Source of the DNA: Bacteroidota bacterium
GTDB taxonomy: Bacteria > Bacteroidota > Bacteroidia > B-17B0 > Aurantibacillaceae
Length of the DNA stretch: 64,000 nt
Assembly: GCA_020162035.1 (NCBI GenBank)
Contig: JAIUNM010000009.1
Location: 1 to 64,000 of the forward strand
Direction of reading: 5' to 3'
Positions 54,227 to 62,200 of the stretch are shown piece after piece. The notes under the pieces are model-generated. The model worked only from the letters and a program-made list of their open reading frames with translations, did no database searches and was not told the DNA's origin. The first letter of the stretch is position 1. Each line of letters begins with the position of its first letter. The position numbers and the translations under genes are program-made.

Positions 54227-56728
54227 TTATTTACCAAAATCTAATCCATCTTGGTTGCCTTGGTTTTGGTCGCCCATACCCTTCATTTGTTTACCACGTT
54301 TAAAAATACTTGCATCCATTTTACCAAATAAATACGTTACAGTAAACCTAAAATATCTACTTTCTCTTCTTCTACTTAATTCTTGTGTGTAATAAGGCGT
54401 TTCGTAATAAGTTCCCATACGTCTTGTATTCATTACATCACTTACGGTTGCGTTTAAAATCCATTTGGTTCCTATCATTTTATTTACACTTACATCAAAC
54501 CCATAAACCGGTTGAGAGTAACCTAATAATAAAATACGTGGCGATTCGTAACTACCATTAACTTGAAGTGTAATGCTTTTAGGAAATTTATAACTAATTG
54601 TAGATTTTACATTGTATGCATAACCTGTTGCGGTAACTTCGGGTTCAGTAGGTACAACTAATCCTTTTAAATAAATATAATATGCATTTGCGTTTAACAT
54701 TACATCTAAATTTTTAAAGAATGTGTATTTAATTGTATGCTCCATTCCGTATCTAATACTATTTGAACCATTAACCGTAGTATTAACTAATACATTAGGG
54801 TTATTAGGGTCTGGGTAAGCTACATCTGTTATTGGTTGTTCTTCATATCTAAAATATCCACTTCCTAAGTAATTACCTTTTTCAAAAATTTTATTGTAAT
54901 TTAATTCTGCAATATTTTTAAACTCTGGTTTTAATTTTGGATTACCTATTCTGTAATTTTGAGCGTCTGCAAACATTACCACAGGCATTAATTGAAAGAA
55001 ATTAGGGCGTTGAATTTTTCTGCTAAAATTTAATTGCCATTCTTGTTGTTTGGCTAATTTTTTAGAAAAATAAATTCCAGGGAAAATTGATTTTAAAATA
55101 TCGTTACTTGTTGATGGATAATTGTATGAAAATTGAACTTTTTTATCAGTTATATTTCCTAAATAATACGATTGTTCAAACCTTAAACCCGCTTGATAAG
55201 CTATACCCCAAAATACAACACTATTGTAATTTACATAAGCTGCATTTATCATATCATCTATAACATATACATTGCTCATGGCGCTATCTTTTACATATTC
55301 ATTTTTTGTGTTGCTAAAATTAGATGTTGTGTTAGCCTGTGTTGTTTGTTTGTAAAATGCTTTAACTCCTACTTCAAACTTTTTTGTTTCAGTTAAAGGG
55401 TTAACAAAATCTAACTGAAAAACACCTTGGTTTGCAAAATTATTTCCTTTATTGTTTTGAAGAGAAACAGGGAAACTAGGAAAATAAGTTGAAAACAAAT
55501 AACCATTATTTGAAGTGGTGTGATTATAGCTAATGTCTGAAGTTAACTCTTTACCAACTTTTGGGTACGATTTTTTGTATTGTAGTTGAGCATTATAATT
55601 ATAAAACTTTGCATTTTGTTCATTAACTCTACTTGCGTTTAATAATGAATTTTTGTCTTTGTCTAAAATTTCAAAGTTTTGATCGTCGCTTGATTTAATG
55701 TTTCCGGCAACTAACATTCCGTTTAAAGAAAGTGTATTTCTAACATTTAAATTATAATCTATCCCTAGGCGAGCAAAATCAAAAGTGTTTTGAAAGTTTG
55801 TATTATTCGTTTGATTAAAATAACCAGTAACTGTTTTGTTTTTTAAAGTATCAAACTGCGTTCTATTTGTAAATCCCTTTGTACGGTTCATAGCTTGATT
55901 ATGCGAAAACATTGCACTTACATTCCACTTACCTTCTTTAACATTTATATTTGCCATTCCGCCATATCTATCTCCTGTACCTGCGTATGCCATAACCATT
56001 CCATTATAACCAGGTTTTAAATTTTTTTTCATTATTATATTTAAAATTCCTCCTGTTGCGCTTGCATCAAACTTTACCGATGGGTTGGTTATAATTTCAA
56101 CTCTTTCAATTTGATCTGCAGGGATTTGTTGTAAAGTTAAATTAGAAGGGCGACCATCTACAAAAATTGTAGGGCTTTGATTTCTTAATTGTGCATTTCC
56201 ATCAGCATCAACCGTTACGCCTGGTACATTTTTCATTACATCAACACCAGTTCCTCCTTTAACGGATAAATCTTTATCTACATTATAAACACGTTTATCG
56301 ATTGACATGCTTACTGTACTTTTTTGAGTTGTAACCTCAACTTCATTTAATAATTTTTCATCAGATTCAACTTTAATATCTCCTAAATCAACTTCTAATT
56401 TATTTGGAACCTGAATGAAAAATTTTGAGTTATATGTTTTAAATCCAATTTGAGTTATTCTTAATCTAAAACCTCCCATTGGTGGTAAATTTTCTATATT
56501 AAAAAATCCTTTTTCGTTGGTTAAAACTCCATTTATTAAACTATCTTTATTATACCACAGCACAACAACAGACGCGTATTCAACAGGTTGTTTAGTTTTA
56601 GCATCTAAAACTTTACCATAAACGCGCCCTTTTAAATCTTTCATGGCTTTCATCATTGCATCTTTACTTTGAGCAAAAAATACAGTTTGAAAACATAGTA
56701 GGAAAAACGTTAATATTATTTTTTTCAT
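54227..56728 (-). CDS. Outer-membrane beta-barrel receptor with carboxypeptidase-like N-terminal domain
   Basis: An 833-residue outer-membrane protein with a signal peptide (about 1-20, ending FFAQ). A CarboxypepD_reg-like domain (about 33-115: GRVYGKVLDAKTKQPVEYA) is followed by a TonB-dependent plug-like domain (about 150-240: GTGVDVMKNVPGVTVDADG). The long barrel ends in alternating aromatic strands (SRYFRFTVTYLFGK). It belongs to the TonB-receptor-like outer_membrane_beta_barrel group, with no partner SusD gene next to it, so it is not a polysaccharide utilisation locus. A glycine/glutamine-rich tail (about 815-833) is odd. Ligand unknown. Confidence 0.88.
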   Translation of the reverse strand: MKKIILTFFLLCFQTVFFAQSKDAMMKAMKDLKGRVYGKVLDAKTKQPVEYASVVVLWYNKDSLINGVLTNEKGFFNIENLPPMGGFRLRITQIGFKTYNSKFFIQVPNKLEVDLGDIKVESDEKLLNEVEVTTQKSTVSMSIDKRVYNVDKDLSVKGGTGVDVMKNVPGVTVDADGNAQLRNQSPTIFVDGRPSNLTLQQIPADQIERVEIITNPSVKFDASATGGILNIIMKKNLKPGYNGMVMAYAGTGDRYGGMANINVKEGKWNVSAMFSHNQAMNRTKGFTNRTQFDTLKNKTVTGYFNQTNNTNFQNTFDFARLGIDYNLNVRNTLSLNGMLVAGNIKSSDDQNFEILDKDKNSLLNASRVNEQNAKFYNYNAQLQYKKSYPKVGKELTSDISYNHTTSNNGYLFSTYFPSFPVSLQNNKGNNFANQGVFQLDFVNPLTETKKFEVGVKAFYKQTTQANTTSNFSNTKNEYVKDSAMSNVYVIDDMINAAYVNYNSVVFWGIAYQAGLRFEQSYYLGNITDKKVQFSYNYPSTSNDILKSIFPGIYFSKKLAKQQEWQLNFSRKIQRPNFFQLMPVVMFADAQNYRIGNPKLKPEFKNIAELNYNKIFEKGNYLGSGYFRYEEQPITDVAYPDPNNPNVLVNTTVNGSNSIRYGMEHTIKYTFFKNLDVMLNANAYYIYLKGLVVPTEPEVTATGYAYNVKSTISYKFPKSITLQVNGSYESPRILLLGYSQPVYGFDVSVNKMIGTKWILNATVSDVMNTRRMGTYYETPYYTQELSRRRESRYFRFTVTYLFGKMDASIFKRGKQMKGMGDQNQGNQDGLDFGK

Positions 56729-56832
56729 ATCGGAATAAAATCAAGCCTACAAAAGTAACTTAACGCTTTAAAGTACAAAGTACCAACCAAATAATTTTAT
56801 TTCTAAATACGTTTAAATTCCGTTAATTGTTG

Positions 56833-57546
56833 TTAATTAACTAAAGTGGCTTTAAATAAATTAGCGAAATGTTTTTTTATTTTATTTTTTACCTCTGCTA
56901 TATTTTGTTCTTTACCAAGTTCGCTATGAATACTTGTTACAGATTTGTTTACTATACCACAAGGTACAATGTTATTAAAATAAGATAAGTTTGCGTTTAC
57001 ATTTAATGCTAAACCATGCATAGTTACCCACCTACTGCATTTTACACCCATTGCACAAATTTTTCGAGCTTTATTATTTACATTAGGCTCTATCCACACT
57101 CCTGTTTCTCCCTCACTTCGTTCAGCTAAAATATTGTATTCATTTAATGTTAAAATAACTGTCTCTTCTAGTAATCGTAAATATTTATGAATATCAGTAA
57201 AAAAATTATCTAAATCTAAAATTGGATAAACAACTAATTGTCCAGGCCCATGATAAGTTATATCGCCTCCTCTATTAATTTTATAATAGGTTGCTTCTTT
57301 TTCTTTTAACTGTAATTCATTAACTAACAAATTATTTTCATTACCACTTTTTCCTAATGTATAAACATGCGGATGCTCAACCAACAATAAATAATTTTTT
57401 GTAGGTTGTTGTTCAGCTTCAATTAAGTTTCTGTTATTTGTTTTTTGAGTAACAATTTCATTAAACAAAACTTCTTGGTAATCCCAACAAGTTTTGTAAT
57501 CCATCAAACCTAAATCTTTAACTATAACTTGTGTGTTTTTATTCAA
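56833..57546 (-). CDS. lipB: Octanoyltransferase LipB
   Basis: Moves octanoyl from acyl-carrier protein to lipoyl domains, the first step of lipoate synthesis. The signature RGGDITYHGPGQLVVYPI is at 92-109, catalytic Lys162 is in RKICAMGV and Cys196 is in IVPCGI. The length of 237 residues is standard. The conserved N-terminal DLGLMDYKTCWDYQE requires a start upstream of the first ATG (57502-57504), so I used TTG 57544-57546, which follows the stop of the isomerase gene directly. Confidence 0.93.
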   Translation of the reverse strand: MNKNTQVIVKDLGLMDYKTCWDYQEVLFNEIVTQKTNNRNLIEAEQQPTKNYLLLVEHPHVYTLGKSGNENNLLVNELQLKEKEATYYKINRGGDITYHGPGQLVVYPILDLDNFFTDIHKYLRLLEETVILTLNEYNILAERSEGETGVWIEPNVNNKARKICAMGVKCSRWVTMHGLALNVNANLSYFNNIVPCGIVNKSVTSIHSELGKEQNIAEVKNKIKKHFANLFKATLVN

Positions 57547-58530
57547 CTAAAATTTGCTTAGTTCGTTTTTTAAATGGTTTATAACATTAACCTCAACGGC
57601 ATCAACTTTTTTAATTTCAGCAATAAAACAACTAATATAATCTCCTATATTAATTAAATATAAAAACTGTTGTAATTTAGTTTCGCCTTTTGCTGTAACA
57701 TCAATTACTTTATTGCTGTATTTTTCAAAAATAGGTTTACAAACCTCGTAACGTTTTTTTGTTCTATTAAAATCAAATGAAGTATGAAAAGTTAACACAA
57801 CTAAATTGTCATTTTTTTCTGTCCAACCAACTAATTCATTATGATTCATTTCAGGAAAAACATGATGCCAACATAACTGTTTACCATTTTCATTAACTTG
57901 CTGTCTAAACCTCACCGCAACGCCTTCGCTACCGCCTAAACTATAAATTACTGTAAGTTTGCCGGCTAATGAATTAGCAATTTGTTTTGCTTCATTTATT
58001 ATTAAATTATTTTCTTTAATTAATAAATTCATTGCTGTTTCTACATCATTTAATAATGAGATTGGGGCTAGTTTTTTAAAAACTAAAACTTTAATTAATT
58101 GAACTAAAGAATAACCAATACAAGACCTTGGCGGTTGCCCACCTGGAATTTCGATAAACTCTATTAAGTTTTGTTTTGCTAATTCTAAAATTTTACCACC
58201 GCTTGTAATACAAACAATTTGTGCTTTTTTTGTAATGGCTTGTTGCATTGCCTCAACTGTTTCTTCGGTATTGCCAGAATAACTAGAAACAATTAATAAA
58301 GTATTTTCATTTACAAAAGCTGGTAAAAAATAATCTTTATTAACTACAACTGGAACCATTAATTTATCTAATAATGTTTCTGCAATTATGGTCCCTCCAA
58401 TGCCAGAGCCACCTAAGCCAGTAATTACAATATTTTGAATTGGAATATTAGGCTCGTTTAAAATTGCAGCATTAGCAATACTAATGGCATGTTTTAATTG
58501 ATTTGGGAAATTATCAACTAGTTTTATCAT
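57547..58530 (-). CDS. Bifunctional phosphoglucose/phosphomannose isomerase-type SIS protein
   Basis: A 327-residue SIS-domain isomerase. The phosphate-binding motif is GLGGSGIGG at 38-46 and SSYSGNTEET at 82-91. The EMNHNELVGW segment near 218-227 and a C-terminal dimer region match the PGI/PMI family, which interconverts glucose-6-P or mannose-6-P with fructose-6-P. Mannose-6-P would supply GDP-sugars for glycan synthesis, but this link is inference. It is coupled to lipB without a gap. Confidence 0.9.
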   Translation of the reverse strand: MIKLVDNFPNQLKHAISIANAAILNEPNIPIQNIVITGLGGSGIGGTIIAETLLDKLMVPVVVNKDYFLPAFVNENTLLIVSSYSGNTEETVEAMQQAITKKAQIVCITSGGKILELAKQNLIEFIEIPGGQPPRSCIGYSLVQLIKVLVFKKLAPISLLNDVETAMNLLIKENNLIINEAKQIANSLAGKLTVIYSLGGSEGVAVRFRQQVNENGKQLCWHHVFPEMNHNELVGWTEKNDNLVVLTFHTSFDFNRTKKRYEVCKPIFEKYSNKVIDVTAKGETKLQQFLYLINIGDYISCFIAEIKKVDAVEVNVINHLKNELSKF

Positions 58531-58567
58531 AGTGTTACAAATTTAATTAATAATGATATTAAATAAC

Positions 58568-59125
58568 TTAAATTTTTCCTTCGTTTATTAAAATTTTTGT
58601 TTTTAATATTCCTACCATACTTAATGAATCGGTAATTTCTCCATTTAATACCATTTGATAGGCTTTTTCGAATGGAATTTTTTTAATTATTAAATCTTCA
58701 CTTTCTTCAGGTTCAGATTCTTCGAACTTTAAATTTTGAGCTAAAAAAATATGGCAATATTCGTTTGTGGCCGAATTGCTTGTATGCATATTGCATAAAA
58801 GTGTATATTTTTCAGCTACAATACCTGCCTCTTCTTTTAATTCGCGTTTGGCCGATTCTATTGGAGCAATGTTTAATGGGCCTCCACCCTCAATAATTTC
58901 CCAACTGTATTGTTTTAATGGGAAACGCCATTGTCCAACAATCCAAGTATTATAATTTTCATCTAAAGGTATAATTCCAATGGCTAAATTTTTAAACTGA
59001 ACAGTTCCATAAATCCCTGGCTTATTAGCAGGATTAATTACTTCATGGTGACTAACTTCTATCCAAGGGGTTTCGTAAACCGTTTTTGATGAATTTATTT
59101 TCCATGGGTTTTTAATTTGGCTCAT
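58568..59125 (-). CDS. Nudix hydrolase (ADP-ribose pyrophosphatase type)
   Basis: A 185-residue Nudix hydrolase with the layout of ADP-ribose/GDP-mannose pyrophosphatases. The Nudix box (about 80-101) keeps RELKEEAG, but the position of its first conserved Glu (GX5E) is occupied by Ile in GGGPLNIAPIESAKREL. The catalytic metal-binding glutamates of REXXEE are kept. ATG 59123-59125 (MSQIKNPWKIN) is chosen; a TTG 9 codons upstream is possible but less likely. It lies 37 bases upstream of the isomerase gene. Confidence 0.88.
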   Translation of the reverse strand: MSQIKNPWKINSSKTVYETPWIEVSHHEVINPANKPGIYGTVQFKNLAIGIIPLDENYNTWIVGQWRFPLKQYSWEIIEGGGPLNIAPIESAKRELKEEAGIVAEKYTLLCNMHTSNSATNEYCHIFLAQNLKFEESEPEESEDLIIKKIPFEKAYQMVLNGEITDSLSMVGILKTKILINEGKI

Positions 59126-59239
59126 AAGTAAAATTTCGTCTAAAGAAAACAAATAAATACATTAATTTTAATGAGTTAACATAAATTTTAGTATATTTAA
59201 CCTTATAATTTTTAAATTGTAAAAATACGTTAAAATTTT

Positions 59240-62200
59240 ATGCGATTGGTTACTAAAACTAGGCTCTTAATAATACTTTTATTTACAGCTATAAATATTT
59301 CTAGCTTTGCTCAAGATTTACATTGGATTGGTGGATCGGGAAGTTTTAATGACCCCAACCATTGGAGTTTTGTTAAAAACGGTAAAGCCTCTGGCACTAT
59401 TCCTAATAAAAACACTTCAATTTACTTTGATTCTGACTTAAACAATGGAACTTTTGTAATTAATTTTGTTGGGGCAAGCAATTTTAAAAGCTTAGTAGCT
59501 TCAACAAGTTTATCACAATATCATTTTGTTTTTTCTAATTTTTCTGAAACAAGTATTTGGGGTGATTTTGAGTTAAATCCCAATATTAAATTAACAGGTT
59601 CTGGCAAATTCATTTTTAATAACGAAGGCCAACAAGCAAAAGTTAATTTTTTAAATCAAATTTACCAAGGTGATGTTATATTTAAAGGAGGAAATTGGAA
59701 TATCAAAAGCATAAATACATCTGATGATAAAAATGTAATACTAGAATCTGGTAGTTATACACTAAATAATGCAAGAATTAATACAGGAAATTTTATTAGC
59801 AATAAGGGTTTAGTTTCAATCAAAAATAACACTTCAATTATTGATGTTAAAAATAATTTTGAAATTGGTAACAACACTACATTTAACTCTGATGGTTTGT
59901 ATGTAAAAGCTCCATTAGATGCGACTCATTATAAAATTGCAAATGGTGTAAATTTTGGAAACAATTACAAAACTTTAAATTCTGCTTTTGCTGTTTGTGG
60001 AGCTACTTTAAGCTCTGTTGGTATTTCATGTTCGGGTATTTGCGATGGTCAATTAATTTTAGGGATAGACCCAACGTGTGTTGGCGCACCATTTTCGCTA
60101 ATTTGGAGTAATCCATCTTGTGCTACGCCTACTTTAAATAATGTTGGCACAGGTACTTTTACAATTACAAATTTATGCGCCTGTGCTGACTTTTACAGTG
60201 TTTTAGTATTTGATAATTTAGGGAATTTATTAACTATTTCTAACGCAGTAAATATTCCAGGTCAATCTGCTATTAATTTTGTACCAATATTTTTTACACA
60301 ACCATTATGTAATGGAAACTGTAATGGTTCAATTGTATCTAACTTAAGTGGTAGCGTTGGCCCATACACTGTAACGGTAAATGGAGGTTCTGTAATTCCA
60401 GTACCTTCGGGTAACACAACTTATTCTATGTTATGTGGTGGCACTAACTCTTTTAGCGTAATTGATACAAAAGGATGTTTAAGAAATTTCACTATAAATC
60501 TTAACCAACCTCCAACTTTATCATTAACATCAACAACATCAAGCTTAAGTTGTAATGCAGTTTGTAATGGTTCAATTGTAATAAATCCTACTGGTGGCAC
60601 ACCAAATTATACAATTAACAGTTCAGTGCCAACAACAAACACATTAAGTTCTGGAGGTAGTATGACTTTAACAGGGTTATGTCAAGGCGTTGTAACATCT
60701 ACAATAACTGATTCAAAAGGCTGTTTTATAAATCCTTCTTTTACAATAACGCAACCTCCACCTTTATCTGCAAGTGTAACTCAAACAAATGTTGCTTGTT
60801 TTGGTAATTGTACAGGTATAGCGTCAGTAACTGCTTCAGGGGGTACAAGCCCATACACATTTACTTGGAGTGCTGGTGGGGCTGGAAGTTCTATAAATTC
60901 TACTTTATGTGCAGGTCCTAAAACGGTTACTATAAGTGATGCGAATAATTGTTTATTGCCGCAAACACTTACTATAACTCAATCTCCATCTGTTACAATT
61001 TCTATCACACAAACAAATGTTACTTGTAATGCGCAATGTAATGGGGCAGCAAGTGTAACCGCATCTGGTGGTGCAGGAGCTTTTACATTTACATGGGTTG
61101 CTCCAAGTAGCGCAACTATTTCAAACTCGCAAAGTGTAAATGCATTGTGTGCGGGAGTTTATACTATTTTTGTTAAAGATTTAAATAATTGTTTAACTCA
61201 AAGTTTAGTAACAATTACACAACCTCCTGCGCTAACTATTACTGCTCAAACGCAAAGCATACAATGTTTTGGTTCATGTAGTGGTGCGGCAACAGTTGTA
61301 GTAACTGGGGGTAATGGGGCGCCATACACACCAATTTGGTCTCCAAGCGGATCTGGCACTTTAACCAGCTCAATGTGCGCTGGTAATTACACTGTATCAG
61401 TAACAGATGCATCAGCTTGTCCAATTAGTACAGTATTTACAATAGCACAACCATCATCTATTACAATTAATGTTAGTACTACAAGTTTATCGTGTAATGG
61501 GGTTTGTAACGGAGTAATTAATTTTACAACTTCGGGAGGGGTGCTTCCAATGGCTACTCCAACATTAATTTCAACTTCAAGCACAATTGTAGCTTCTCCA
61601 CCTTACAATTCACTTTGTGCAGGAAATTACACTTTACTTATTAAAGATGCTTCGAGTTGCGTACAATCGCAAACTATAAACCTGGCAGAACCAAATTTAT
61701 TAACCAGCAATGTTACAACAAATTCAGTTACTTGTTTTAATGCGTGTAACGGTTCTCTTTCAGGTAGTGCTGTTGGAGGAACACCTGGGTACACGTTAAG
61801 CTGGGCAACATCAACAAGTGTTATCCCTGGCGGTATAATTGTTGGTGCATGTGCTGGTACATACACATTTCAAATTTTAGATGCTAATGGTTGTTCAAGC
61901 AACTCTGTTGTTACTATTAATCAACCACCTGCATTAACCACTACAATAAATTCTACAAGTCCTTTATGTTTTTCGGGGTGTAACGGAATTTTAAATGCAA
62001 ATGTTTCGGGTGGAGTACCTGGTTATACTTTAAATTGGTCAAATGGTTTTACTGGTAATCCAAACGTTGGATTATGTGCAAATGGATATACATTAACAGT
62101 AAACGATGCAAACGGTTGTTCTGATACATTTACTGCTTCTGTTTTAGCACCTTCTCCAATGACAATAAACGTAACAACTTCTTCTGTTACTTGTGCAGGA

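Noticed and set aside
54227-56728. Polysaccharide utilisation locus around the outer-membrane receptor
   Set aside because: No SusD-like gene, glycoside hydrolase or sensor is adjacent. The receptor belongs to the stand-alone beta-barrel group.
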